From CAYJQO01 sp964372445 (GTDB lineage: Bacteria > Patescibacteriota > Minisyncoccia > UBA6257 > GWB1-50-10): a stretch of DNA of 35,994 nucleotides. The notes beneath the pieces are model-generated. The model had not been told where the DNA came from. It saw nothing but the letters and a program-made list of their open reading frames with translations, and did no database searches. Where the stretch lies: the NCBI GenBank assembly GCA_964372445.1, contig CAYJQO010000005.1, positions 1 to 35,994 of the forward strand. Direction: 5' to 3'. Numbering within the stretch: the stretch's first letter is position 1; every line of letters starts with the position of its first letter. The translations under genes were made by a program, and so were the position numbers. Shown piece after piece: positions 28,725 to 35,993 of this stretch.

Positions 28725-29048
28725 TTACTCCTTCTTGGGCGCCGCCGCGGCCGGCGCTACCTCTTTCGTCTTCTGCTCAAGTTCCCGCTGCATTTTGCCC
28801 CCGTGCTTCACGAACTTCCTCGTGAGGGAGAATTCCCCGAGCCGGTGCCCAACCATATCTTCCGACACCCTAACCTCAATGAAATCCTTCCCGTTGTGGA
28901 CGGCGAAGGTGAACCCGACCATCTCGGGGGCAATTTCGGAGTCGCGGGACCAGGTCTTGATGGATGTCTCATCACCGCGCTTGAGGCGCATCACTTTCTT
29001 CAGAAGCTTCGGATCAACCCATGGATTTTTCTTCGATGAACGTGACAT
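28725..29048 (-). CDS. rpsS: 30S ribosomal protein S19
   Basis: 107 aa. Head protein contacting the A-site tRNA and S13. MSRSSKKNPWVDPKLLKKV (1-19), the signature EIAPEMVGFTFAVHNGKDF (37-55) and EDMVGHRLGEFSLTRKF (63-79) match the S19 pattern. The last 20 residues (EQKTKEVAPAAAAPKKE) are an Ala/Lys-rich extension. Ten bases after rplB ends, on the same strand. Confidence 0.96.
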   Translation of the reverse strand: MSRSSKKNPWVDPKLLKKVMRLKRGDETSIKTWSRDSEIAPEMVGFTFAVHNGKDFIEVRVSEDMVGHRLGEFSLTRKFVKHGGKMQRELEQKTKEVAPAAAAPKKE

Positions 29049-29058
29049 AGATGCTACG

Positions 29059-29883
29059 CTACGTGCGGCGCTTCAGAATGAGACTGCTCGACCACTTGCC
29101 CTTCTTCCGGGTCCGATGCCCACCGGTAATCTTTCCCCACTTTGTCTTTGGACGCTTGGTGCCACGCTGCGTCCGACCCTCGCCCCCGCCATAGGGGTGG
29201 TCCCGAGGATTCATGACCGAACCGCGCACCGTGGGCCGAATGTGCAGCCAGCGGGACCGCCCCGCCTTACCGATGACGACAAGGCCGTGCTCGGGGTTGG
29301 AAACTTGTCCGATCGAGGCGAAGCAATCCCATGGCACCTTACGAATTTCACCCGACGGCATTTTCAGTTGGGTGTACCCGTCCTCGTTCGCCAGCACCTG
29401 GAGAGATGATCCTGCGGCTCGGGCAAGTTGTCCGCCACGGCCGGGGATAAGCTCCACGTTGTAGATGTATGTCCCCACGAGAATGCGCTTTAGGCGCGTC
29501 CGTGAGCCCACGGTGAGCGGTGCATTTTCACCCACGAGCACCGCATCCCCCACCTTGAGCCCTTGCGGAGCGATACTGTAGCAACGGTCACCATCGCGGT
29601 AGAGAACGAGTGCGATGAATGCGGTCCGGTACGGATCGTATGCAATAGCCTCGACGCGGCCGGGGACTTCCACCTTCCCTTCTCCGAAATCGATCACGCG
29701 GTAGAGCGCCTTAGCCCCGCCGCCCTGGTGCCGAACGGTGATTCGTCCCTGGTTGTTGCGGCCGGCGTGACGCTGCAACCGCTTCCGGAGGCGCTTGGGT
29801 GTCTCCACCCCAGCAGTCAACGCGCCGTAGTCAACTACGGTCATGGAGCGGCGGGACGGGGTTCTCGGACTGAAATGTTTCAT
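29059..29883 (-). CDS. rplB: 50S ribosomal protein L2
   Basis: 274 aa. Essential for subunit association and peptidyl transfer. ATG 29883 (MKHFSPRTPSRRSMTVVDY) lies one base after rplW's stop; an earlier ATG (29892) would overlap rplW. RKRLQRHAGRNNQGRITVRHQGGGAKALYRVIDF is the N-terminal region (quoted in parts HAGRNNQGRITVRHQGG and GAKALYRVIDF). The C-terminal signature MNPRDHPYGGGEGRTQRG keeps the functionally important His in PRDHP. Length is standard. Confidence 0.97.
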   Translation of the reverse strand: MKHFSPRTPSRRSMTVVDYGALTAGVETPKRLRKRLQRHAGRNNQGRITVRHQGGGAKALYRVIDFGEGKVEVPGRVEAIAYDPYRTAFIALVLYRDGDRCYSIAPQGLKVGDAVLVGENAPLTVGSRTRLKRILVGTYIYNVELIPGRGGQLARAAGSSLQVLANEDGYTQLKMPSGEIRKVPWDCFASIGQVSNPEHGLVVIGKAGRSRWLHIRPTVRGSVMNPRDHPYGGGEGRTQRGTKRPKTKWGKITGGHRTRKKGKWSSSLILKRRT

Positions 29884-29884
29884 G

Positions 29885-30262
29885 CTAGGCAATTTCGATC
29901 TGCTGCCCTTCCCTGAGCGTCACGATCGCCTTTTTCACCTGGCGCCGGTGGCTCTCCCGGTTTCGGTACCGCTTCGCCTTCTCGCGGGACCGGATGATGT
30001 TCACATCGGCGACGTCCACCCCGTAGCGGATGTGGACTTCCTGTCGGATCATCGGCTTTGTTGCCTCGTCGGTAACCCAGAAAAAATACTTTCGCTGTGC
30101 GGCCTGCGCATGGGCGCGCTCGCTCACGTGCGGCCGTTTCAGTACCGCCCGCGCGGCGCGCACGCCGCGTGGCCCCACTGGCTTTCCGTCCGCATGGGGA
30201 GCCGGACCCGCGGGTGTGGGTACCGATTCAGATTTCTTCTTCAATGATTTAAGAATGGACAT
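29885..30262 (-). CDS. rplW: 50S ribosomal protein L23 with N-terminal extension
   Basis: 125 aa. Docks trigger factor and SRP at the tunnel exit. The core from about residue 42 (LKRPHVSERA) to the end (KKAIVTLREGQQIEIA) includes YFFWVTDEATKPMIRQEVHIRYGVDVADVN (59-88, parts YFFWVTDEATKPMIRQEV and HIRYGVDVADVN). The first 35 residues (KKKSESVPTPAGPAPHADGK) are a Pro/Ala-rich extension absent from typical L23. Nine bases after rplD. Confidence 0.94.
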   Translation of the reverse strand: MSILKSLKKKSESVPTPAGPAPHADGKPVGPRGVRAARAVLKRPHVSERAHAQAAQRKYFFWVTDEATKPMIRQEVHIRYGVDVADVNIIRSREKAKRYRNRESHRRQVKKAIVTLREGQQIEIA

Positions 30263-30271
30263 GGTACGGCG

Positions 30272-30901
30272 CTACACGTTCGGTTGCGTGGCAAGCTCGG
30301 GGAGCGATGCTGCCTCAATCAGGATATCCCGGTGGGAGAGGCAATCGTGGATGTTAAGCGATGCCGCCCGCTTTGCATCTACGTTGGGGATGTTGCGGCT
30401 CGCGAGCACAAGGTTCCGATTGCCTTTCGCCGCCACGAGGAGAGCGCTCGGCGCCCGCTCGGAGAAACGCTTGAGCATCGCCGCAACCTGTTTGGTTTTC
30501 TGCTCGGGAAGGTTCAGGCCATCCACGATGCGAACCTCACCGCTCGAAAGCTTTTTCGAGAGCACCGAGCAGAGGGCGAGGCGTTTCATCTTCCGGTTCA
30601 CCTTTTTTGAAAACTTACGGTCGCTACGCGGGCCAAAGGTCACCCCACCACCAGCCCAGAGCGGTGACCGCGACGACCCGTGCCGCGCCCGGCCAGTGTG
30701 CTTCTGCCGCCAGGGTTTCCTCCCGCCGCCCCGCACCTCTGAGCGATCTTTGGTGTGGGCGAGCGGCGCGCGCCGATTGGCAAGCTGTGCGGTGAGTACC
30801 TGGTGCACCAGGTCAGGGTTCCACTTTACCTTGAATATCCGATCAGGCAGTTCTACCGTGCCGATCTTGCTATTGCTCTTGTCGTAGAGATCCACCGTCA
30901 T
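30272..30901 (-). CDS. rplD: 50S ribosomal protein L4
   Basis: 209 aa. Its loop lines the peptide tunnel and, in E. coli, L4 also represses the S10 operon. The long extended loop RSEVRGGGRKPWRQKHTGRARHGSSRSPLWAGGG (52-85, parts GGGRKPWRQKHTGRARHG and SSRSPLWAGGG) is conserved; the C-terminal Rossmann-like part (RNIPNVDAKRAASLNIHDCL) is complete. Thirty-two bases after rplC. Confidence 0.96.
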   Translation of the reverse strand: MTVDLYDKSNSKIGTVELPDRIFKVKWNPDLVHQVLTAQLANRRAPLAHTKDRSEVRGGGRKPWRQKHTGRARHGSSRSPLWAGGGVTFGPRSDRKFSKKVNRKMKRLALCSVLSKKLSSGEVRIVDGLNLPEQKTKQVAAMLKRFSERAPSALLVAAKGNRNLVLASRNIPNVDAKRAASLNIHDCLSHRDILIEAASLPELATQPNV

Positions 30902-30933
30902 AGTTCACCGTTGCTACTCCAGGGCATTAATCG

Positions 30934-31362
30934 CTACGCTCTCACCTCGACCATGGTGCCTGGAGATCCGGGTACCGCTCCGAGGAGCATCAGGGTTCCC
31001 GTGGATGGCTCCACCGACACCACGGAGAGGTGCCGTACCGTCACACGCTCCTGCCCCATATGCCCAGCCATGCGGCGCCCCTTGATGACCCGCTGCGGCG
31101 CCGTAGCGCCGATGGAACCGGGGGCGCGCAGGCGATCCTTCTGCCCATGGCTCTTGGGGCCACCGTGGAACCCGTGCCGCTTCACCACGCCCTGGAATCC
31201 CTTTCCCTTGGAGAGGCCGCTCACGTCAACCCGATCGCCTTCCTTGAGGCCTTCAAGCAGTGGCTGGTTGGCACTATCACAACGCAGCACCGTTACCGGC
31301 TTGGCCACATCCTCCCGCCACACTTGGGTCATTTTTACCTTTCGCGCCTTAATCTTTTTCAT
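30934..31362 (-). CDS. rplC: 50S ribosomal protein L3, internally shortened
   Basis: 142 aa rather than the usual about 200-210. The N-terminus (KKIKARKVKMTQVWREDVAK) and the C-terminal two thirds (GDRVDVSGLSKGKGFQGVVKRHGFHGGPKSHGQ, parts DVSGLSKGKGFQGVVKRHGF and HGGPKSHGQ; then PGSIGATAPQRVIKGRRMAGHMG) are intact, including the tip loop near the peptidyl-transferase centre. About 55-60 residues are missing between PVTVLRCDSANQPLL and EGLKEGD, i.e. the globular subdomain on the ribosome surface. No frameshift is needed: the joined frame is continuous. Confidence 0.92.
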   Translation of the reverse strand: MKKIKARKVKMTQVWREDVAKPVTVLRCDSANQPLLEGLKEGDRVDVSGLSKGKGFQGVVKRHGFHGGPKSHGQKDRLRAPGSIGATAPQRVIKGRRMAGHMGQERVTVRHLSVVSVEPSTGTLMLLGAVPGSPGTMVEVRA

Positions 31363-31394
31363 ACGTGCTCACCAGGCACACACGGAGTACAAAA

Positions 31395-31415
31395 CAACAG
31401 GGTCCAGCCCTGTTG
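31395..31415 (-). terminator. Terminator-like hairpin between rpsJ and rplC
   Basis: CAACAGGG (31395-31402), five-base loop, CCCTGTTG (31408-31415); on the minus strand followed by TTTTGT. It lies 33 bases before rplC within the operon, so it could attenuate rather than end transcription. Confidence 0.65.
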
Positions 31416-31455
31416 CACCCGCCATCCGAATGGATCTGGCTTACCCGCCGCTATC

Positions 31456-31815
31456 CTAGCGCACCCGCTTCCCGGTGTCAACCTGGCTCATCTTGATCTC
31501 GACATCTACTCCGGCAGGGAGGTTCAGATCGGTAAGCGATTCAATAATCTTCTGCTGGGGGTTCAGGATATCGATCAGACGTTTGTGGACGCGCATTTCA
31601 AACTGCTCGCGCGATTTCTTATCAATGAACGTCGATCGGTTCACCGTGTAGCGACGAAACTCCGTTGGCAACGGAATCGGCCCAACCACGTCGCCCCCGT
31701 GACGCTTGATCGCCTCGATGATCTGGCGCACCGAGTTGTCGATAAGCTTCGCATCGTACGATTTGATGCGGAGGCGGAGTCTTTCCTTCTGAAGCTGCTC
31801 GTCTTTCTTCGCCAT
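31456..31815 (-). CDS. rpsJ: 30S ribosomal protein S10
   Basis: 119 aa (MAKKDEQLQKERLRLRIKSYD start at 31815). Head protein that also serves as NusE in antitermination. The core RLRLRIKSYDAKLIDNSVRQI, GPIPLPTEFRRYTVNRSTF (about 48-66), EQFEMRVHKRLIDIL and LPAGVDVEIKM match S10. The N-terminus is about seven residues longer than usual and the C-terminus about nine (SQVDTGKRVR). It begins 91 bases after tuf and ends before the hairpin at 31395-31415. Confidence 0.96.
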   Translation of the reverse strand: MAKKDEQLQKERLRLRIKSYDAKLIDNSVRQIIEAIKRHGGDVVGPIPLPTEFRRYTVNRSTFIDKKSREQFEMRVHKRLIDILNPQQKIIESLTDLNLPAGVDVEIKMSQVDTGKRVR

Positions 31816-31906
31816 GGTTTCAACGATCTCCCATTGCCGATACGGGGTACCAAGACAGGGGAACCCGGCACGATTCAGTAGCTTGGGGCACAACCCCGGC
31901 CCTGTG

Positions 31907-33106
31907 CTACTTGGTGATCTTGCTCACCGCGCCGGCACCCACCGTCTTGCCGCCTTCCCGGATCGCAAACCGCTGCTTCTCTTCGAGGGCCACGGGCACA
32001 ATGAGCCGTACGCTGATGGAAACGGTATCCCCCGGCATCACCATCTCAACACCCGCCGGCAGAACCATCTCGCCGGTCACATCGGTTGTTCGAATGTAGA
32101 ATTGCGGCTTATACCCCTTGAAGAATGGCGTGTGTCGGCCGCCCTCCTCCTTGGAGAGCACGTAGACCTCCGCCTCAAATTCGGTGTGCGGCGTCACGCT
32201 CCCCGGCTTCGCGATCACCTGGCCCCGCTCGACATCTTCCTTCTTCAGCCCGCGGAGCAGGATGCCAACGTTGTCACCCGCACGGCCCTCATCGAGGGTC
32301 TTCTGGAACATCTCGATGCCCGTAACCACGGTTTTCTGGGTAGGCTTGATGCCGACAATTTCGATTTCCTCATTCACCTTGACCACCCCCCGCTCGGCCC
32401 GGCCGGTGACCACGGTGCCGCGTCCCTCAATCGAGAAAATGTCCTCAACCGGCATGAGGAACGGCTTGTCAATTTCACGGACCGGCTCGGGGATGAACTC
32501 ATCGAGCGCTTTCACAAGCTCGAGGATCGGCTTCACCGCTTCATCGTCAACCGACTTCGCCGCAAGGGCCTTGGTCGCCGAACCGCGGATGATGGGGATC
32601 TGGTCACCCGGGAAGTTGTACTTCTTGAGAAGCTCCCGCACCTCCGATTCGACGAGGTCAATGAGCTCCTTATCGTCCACCATGTCCACCTTGTTGAGGA
32701 ACACAACCATCGCCGGCACGCCCACCTGGCGGGCCAGGAGGATGTGCTCTCTGGTCTGCGGCATGGGGCCGTCCGCGGCGGAAACCACGAGAATCGCGCC
32801 GTCCATCTGGGCGGCACCGGTGATCATGTTCTTGATGTAGTCCGCGTGGCCGGGCGCGTCGATGTGCGCGTAGTGCCGCTTCTCGGACTCATACTCGGAG
32901 TGGTGGAGCGCGATCGTGATGCCGCGCGCCTTCTCCTCCGGTGCGTTGTCAATCTGGTCAACCGACTCCTCTTTCTTGGCCAGCCCCTTCATGTGCAAGA
33001 CGTGCGTAATCGCCGCGGTAAGGGTCGTCTTACCGTGGTCTACGTGGCCAATGGTTCCCACGTTCACGTGGGGCTTCGAACGATCGAATTTTTCCTTTTC
33101 AGCCAT
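31907..33106 (-). CDS. tuf: Elongation factor Tu
   Basis: 399 aa. GTPase that delivers aminoacyl-tRNA. MAEKEKFDRSKPHVNVGTIG, P-loop GHVDHGKT (20-27), switch II DAPGHADY, NKVDMVDD and the C-terminal domains (TVVTGRAERGVVK, GDNVGILLRG, REGGKTVGAGAVSKI) are complete. ATG 33106 gives the family start; an upstream frame would read through the promoter region. No Shine-Dalgarno is seen (TTTCGCTACAAACC before the ATG). It directly precedes rpsJ, without rpsL, rpsG or fusA. Confidence 0.98.
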   Translation of the reverse strand: MAEKEKFDRSKPHVNVGTIGHVDHGKTTLTAAITHVLHMKGLAKKEESVDQIDNAPEEKARGITIALHHSEYESEKRHYAHIDAPGHADYIKNMITGAAQMDGAILVVSAADGPMPQTREHILLARQVGVPAMVVFLNKVDMVDDKELIDLVESEVRELLKKYNFPGDQIPIIRGSATKALAAKSVDDEAVKPILELVKALDEFIPEPVREIDKPFLMPVEDIFSIEGRGTVVTGRAERGVVKVNEEIEIVGIKPTQKTVVTGIEMFQKTLDEGRAGDNVGILLRGLKKEDVERGQVIAKPGSVTPHTEFEAEVYVLSKEEGGRHTPFFKGYKPQFYIRTTDVTGEMVLPAGVEMVMPGDTVSISVRLIVPVALEEKQRFAIREGGKTVGAGAVSKITK

Positions 33107-33169
33107 GGTTTGTAGCGAAAAAAATAACGCCTGGTGTGCCCCTTCGACTGTAGAGCCTACAAGAGTAAT

Positions 33170-33208
33170 CTTCGCCGATGTGTCAGTAACTGTCAAGCCC
33201 CCCCCTCA
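33170..33208 (-). repeat. Direct repeat copy 1, carrying the probable tuf promoter -35
   Basis: A 28-nt segment (33170-33197) plus a run of eight C and TCA. On the minus strand it holds a perfect TTGACA (33191-33196) with GAAGAT 17 bases on as a weak -10, about 75 bases before tuf. The same segment recurs at 34364-34400. Confidence 0.85.
33191..33196 (-). promoter_or_regulatory. -35 hexamer of the presumed tuf/ribosomal operon promoter
   Basis: TTGACA on the minus strand; the -10 at 17 bp spacing is GAAGAT (three of six). It is the best match upstream of tuf. Confidence 0.4.
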
Positions 33209-33229
33209 CCAATTGGGGATAACTAAGCT

Positions 33230-34207
33230 TTACTGGTTAATCGTGAAAAAATTATCACTTGCGTCGTATTTATCGTTCTGCGAACCGGGAGCTCCCACAA
33301 TGATTTTATAGTAATTGCCGCTTGAGATATCAATTGAGCGATTGGCATCAATGGTGAAAGACGCGGGTATCGTCCATGAATAATTCTCGGTGTTGGGTAC
33401 TCCTTTCGCGACGTAAAGTGTTGCGATTTCAACTCCAAAATCCATCTTCTGCTTCAATAATGAAATATCTATATTGCCACTGTATCCGCTCGAACTCCAA
33501 CGAATAGTGTGTGTCTCACCAATTTTCCATTGCTCACCACCATTTGGAGAAAGAACAGTAATTTTCGGCGCAGTTGATGGAGAACTCGAACTCGGCTCAA
33601 TGAATTTGAAGGTGGAGAGGATTTGATCAAATGCTGTTGAATATTTTTTATCGCGTTCATCGGAATATTTAAGTATGCGAAAATCCAAAACAGTTGGCGG
33701 ATTACTTTTAATACACGTATAAAGCCTTTTTTCAAGATATCCTCTAGCACTATATATTTCGAACTGCGAAATAAATTTGGCTGGCGTTAAATTAACTAAT
33801 AATTCTTTTACAATTTTCTCCTTCCCTTCTATAGCGGTGGCGATCCACGTCTTAACATTATCGCAGTCAAAGATAGCATTTCTGTTGATTGTTAACGATA
33901 TATCATCACCCTCCGCTATTATAAAAGTAGAAACTTTTTTTATATCTTCTAACACTTGTGGGTATCTTATCTCAAACCCATACTGCTCGTTGCGGTAGGT
34001 TTTCCAGGTTGAAGTATTAAATTCTGAAGTTGAAGTCGCAATTGGGATTGGTATCGATGTTGGAACTGGCGATGGTGTAGGAGTAACCGAAACTAGTTGC
34101 GGCTTTACTATCGCAATATATCCTCCCACGGCAGTGATGATCGCAAGAATAATGAGAACGAGTGGGATTTTTGCGAAACCTGTATTGTGCGTAAAATTAG
34201 AGCCCAT
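33230..34207 (-). CDS. Membrane-anchored surface protein with C-terminal Kre9/Knh1-type Ser/Thr-rich domain
   Basis: 325 aa in low-GC DNA. Residues 14-33 are a membrane anchor (IPLVLIILAIITAVGGYIAI), followed by a Thr/Pro/Ser linker (TPTPSPVPTSIPIP). The middle (TYRNEQYGFEIRYPQVLEDI, 70-89) resembles PsbP-like domains of Patescibacteria. The last about 105 residues, beginning ITVLSPNGGEQWKIGETHTIRW (about 220-241, in parts), are of the Ser-Thr-rich/Kre9-Knh1 type found on many exported proteins of this radiation. Role probably adhesive or structural. Codon and base composition differ from the ribosomal block; it lies in an island between two direct repeats. Confidence 0.75.
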   Translation of the reverse strand: MGSNFTHNTGFAKIPLVLIILAIITAVGGYIAIVKPQLVSVTPTPSPVPTSIPIPIATSTSEFNTSTWKTYRNEQYGFEIRYPQVLEDIKKVSTFIIAEGDDISLTINRNAIFDCDNVKTWIATAIEGKEKIVKELLVNLTPAKFISQFEIYSARGYLEKRLYTCIKSNPPTVLDFRILKYSDERDKKYSTAFDQILSTFKFIEPSSSSPSTAPKITVLSPNGGEQWKIGETHTIRWSSSGYSGNIDISLLKQKMDFGVEIATLYVAKGVPNTENYSWTIPASFTIDANRSIDISSGNYYKIIVGAPGSQNDKYDASDNFFTINQ

Positions 34208-34373
34208 GTTTTAAAAATGGAATATCCTTTTGAACTGTTTCCCATACGGCCTCAACATCAATTTCAAAATAGTCATGGATAAGTTTATCACGCATGCCCG
34301 CGATCTCTCTCCAAAGAATGGTAGAATGGCTATCTTTGAATGCTTCTGATAATTTCTTGGAGGCTTCGCCGAT
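34197..34373 (-). pseudogene. C-terminal fragment of a HepT-like (DUF86, HEPN) ribonuclease toxin
   Basis: 58 codons read IGEASKKLSEAFKDSHSTIL, WREIAGMRDKLIHDYFEIDV, EAVWETVQKDIPFLKHGL (three successive parts). This is the second half of HepT, including the catalytic R-x4-H-x-Y motif (RDKLIHDY). The N-terminal helices are absent: the frame begins in the direct repeat copy at 34364-34400, with a TGA just upstream. The matching MntA nucleotidyltransferase antitoxin is not present. The stop TAA overlaps the start of the surface-protein gene. A dead relic of a toxin-antitoxin module is the best reading. Confidence 0.75.
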
Positions 34374-34400
34374 GTGTCAGTAACTGTCAAGCCCCCCTCA
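34364..34400 (-). repeat. Direct repeat copy 2
   Basis: Positions 34364-34391 are identical to 33170-33197; then six C (eight in copy 1) and TCA. Together the copies bracket a 1.15-kb low-GC island. On the minus strand this copy includes TTGACA but no matching -10. Confidence 0.9.
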
Positions 34401-34417
34401 AGCTATATAAATAAGAC

Positions 34418-35770
34418 TTAATTAATGATTGATTCGTAAACTCGCCATCCGGCTTGGATCGCTGGATACGCCTTATCTTGCGCTTCTCTTAACCTAATCA
34501 TAAACGGATCAGATTTTGGGTGTTCAATTGTATCTCCTTTTTCCGTAAAGTGCTCCGTAAGCCTTTCAAGGGCTCTTTCTGCTTGAGCGAAATAATTATC
34601 GGCAATATTTAAAGCTGACAATAAATTTGGGTACTCTCTCAGTGAACCAAATTCAGAAGCTCTATTATGAAGATTCTGGAGGTCAGTTTTGTAGCTGTTG
34701 CTTATACCGGTATAAATATCTATGAGGAGCATCGTCTCGGCCAAATTGGCTTCACGAAGTGCCGTCTCGAAATCACCTTCACTATAAGCTTTTTTTGCTG
34801 CCCTTAGGTGCTCAAGAATAACGGGTGGTAACGGTACCTGTCCGCTTCCACCAACCTGTGGAGATTTTCTTTCTTGAATAACTGGCATATCTTTTTTAAA
34901 CTCTTGTGTTTCCCCACTAGGTAATTGACCGCCGCCACTCGTTGGGGGTGCCTTCTCTTGCGGCTCTGGGGCAACTTCTTCTCTATATGGTTTTACATAT
35001 GGATTTACTTCGTTGGGCGGTAGCTGTCCTCCGTCGCTTCCCTCAGGTTTAATTTGGGCAGAAGCAGGATGAATGATCACGCCCATGAACGACTTCAGAA
35101 AACTAGAGCTTGTGGCGTGAACATCTGGGGGCACAGAATAATTATGTTGCCGAATCAGATCTTCAACGCGCTTGATCGCTTCTGCGGCTTTCTCTTGAAT
35201 CGCTTGAGAACCGCTGGCTTTCAATGTGTTTCCCACTTTCTCTATTCCCTTTTCTGATACCTCAATCGCTTGTTCTAATCCTCGTTTTGCCGCCTCGGGC
35301 GCTTTCGCTAAGTTTTCCTGAAGCACTTGAATATGTTTTGAGGTGGCTTCTTCAATTTTAGTTTTGATTTCGTCGGCTTTCTCCTCACTCTTCGCCTTGA
35401 GCTCTTCGGCTTTCTCTAGTGCGCGATTTAACTGGTTTTCATATTTTTGAAGCGTCCGCTCCGCTATCTGTTCATACTTTGCCTGAGTCTGCCCTGCAGA
35501 CTCACCCTGAGCCGGTCGAAGGGCCTTCTCAATCATCTTTTGGTATTCTGCAAGTCTTACTTCAGCAAGATGAAGGTATTGCTCGGCTTTTTGTTCCGCA
35601 TCAAACGTGAAGAAGAGCTGGATTTGCTCCTTCCAGGTCTTCAAGAAGTAGAGCGGGTGGTCCGGGGTAAGCCCTGGGTCGGGCAGCGCCGAGGCTCCAT
35701 GTGCCAAAGCGACGAGCGGCACCGTAACGAGCAGGAGCACCGCAATCGCTCCAGATCGATTCATTTTCAT
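34418..35770 (-). CDS. Exported DUF5667-domain protein with coiled coil
   Basis: 450 aa. Signal peptide about 1-29 (IAVLLLVTVPLVALAHGASA). DUF5667 follows: PGLTPDHPLYFLKTWKEQIQ (32-51), FFTFDAEQKAEQYLHLAEVRLAEYQKM (53-79, in parts). A long charged helix/coiled coil spans about 95-215 (EKAEELKAKSEEKADEIKTK). A Pro/Gly linker contains three GGQLP-like units (DGGQLPPNE, GGGQLPSGE, GGSGQVPLPP), then a C-terminal four-helix-like domain. Residues 85-93 (RPAQGESAG) come from an inserted repeat. Likely an extracytoplasmic structural protein of unknown function. A TGG-TAGGAT element lies seven bases before the ATG. Confidence 0.8.
   Translation of the reverse strand: MKMNRSGAIAVLLLVTVPLVALAHGASALPDPGLTPDHPLYFLKTWKEQIQLFFTFDAEQKAEQYLHLAEVRLAEYQKMIEKALRPAQGESAGQTQAKYEQIAERTLQKYENQLNRALEKAEELKAKSEEKADEIKTKIEEATSKHIQVLQENLAKAPEAAKRGLEQAIEVSEKGIEKVGNTLKASGSQAIQEKAAEAIKRVEDLIRQHNYSVPPDVHATSSSFLKSFMGVIIHPASAQIKPEGSDGGQLPPNEVNPYVKPYREEVAPEPQEKAPPTSGGGQLPSGETQEFKKDMPVIQERKSPQVGGSGQVPLPPVILEHLRAAKKAYSEGDFETALREANLAETMLLIDIYTGISNSYKTDLQNLHNRASEFGSLREYPNLLSALNIADNYFAQAERALERLTEHFTEKGDTIEHPKSDPFMIRLREAQDKAYPAIQAGWRVYESIIN
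35503..35523. repeat. Short dispersed repeat inserted in frame in the DUF5667 gene
   Basis: On the minus strand CCCTTCGACCGGCTCAGGGTG, a well-known type of short dispersed bacterial repeat (CTTCGACxxGCTCAGGGTGA); translated as LRPAQGE, it breaks the helix of the surrounding protein. Confidence 0.6.
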
Positions 35771-35777
35771 CGCCTAT

Positions 35778-35786
35778 ATCCTACCA
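35778..35786 (-). promoter_or_regulatory. Extended -10 element before the DUF5667 gene
   Basis: TGG-TAGGAT on the minus strand (TAGGAT 35778-35783), seven bases before the ATG at 35770. Confidence 0.4.
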
Positions 35787-35820
35787 CGTCCTAGTCAGCA
35801 ACGGAAGCATCTCAAAGAAA

Positions 35821-35845
35821 ACGCCGCCCGAAAGGGGGGCGGCGT
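35821..35845 (-). terminator. Rho-independent terminator of the gene at the right edge
   Basis: ACGCCGCCC (35821-35829) and GGGCGGCGT (35837-35845) form a 9-bp stem; on the minus strand followed by TTTCTTTG. Ends the partial gene that enters from the right. Confidence 0.8.
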
Positions 35846-35851
35846 GGATAA

Positions 35852-35993
35852 TCACAGGAGTGGTTTCCTCTCAATGCCGCGGATAAAATTTTCTGCCAAT
35901 GCGGCCTTCAGTAAACCGGAAGTGTAGAAGCCTGGAAGCGAAAGCTCGAGCTCAAACTTTGCCTCACCACCATCGCTGCCGTCGATGTAGCCG
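35852..35993 (-). CDS. C-terminal end of an unidentified protein (runs off right edge)
   Basis: 46 codons to a TGA at 35852-35854: GYIDGSDGGEAKFELELSLP, GFYTSGLLKAALAENFIRGI, ERKPLL. The frame is open to the window edge and is followed by a good terminator, which supports a real gene. The beta-strand-like EAKFELELSLPGF and helix LLKAALAENFIRGI suggest the end of a globular domain. I do not recognise the family and too little is visible to assign it. Confidence 0.6.
   Translation of the reverse strand, partial: GYIDGSDGGEAKFELELSLPGFYTSGLLKAALAENFIRGIERKPLL

Noticed and set aside
30934..31455. Frameshift explaining the short L3
   Set aside because: The frame is continuous and the 93 bp upstream of the start contain no L3-like sequence in any frame.
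31814..33115. 433-codon plus-strand ORF opposite tuf
   Set aside because: Antisense shadow of EF-Tu codon bias; His/Leu/Arg-rich with no family character.
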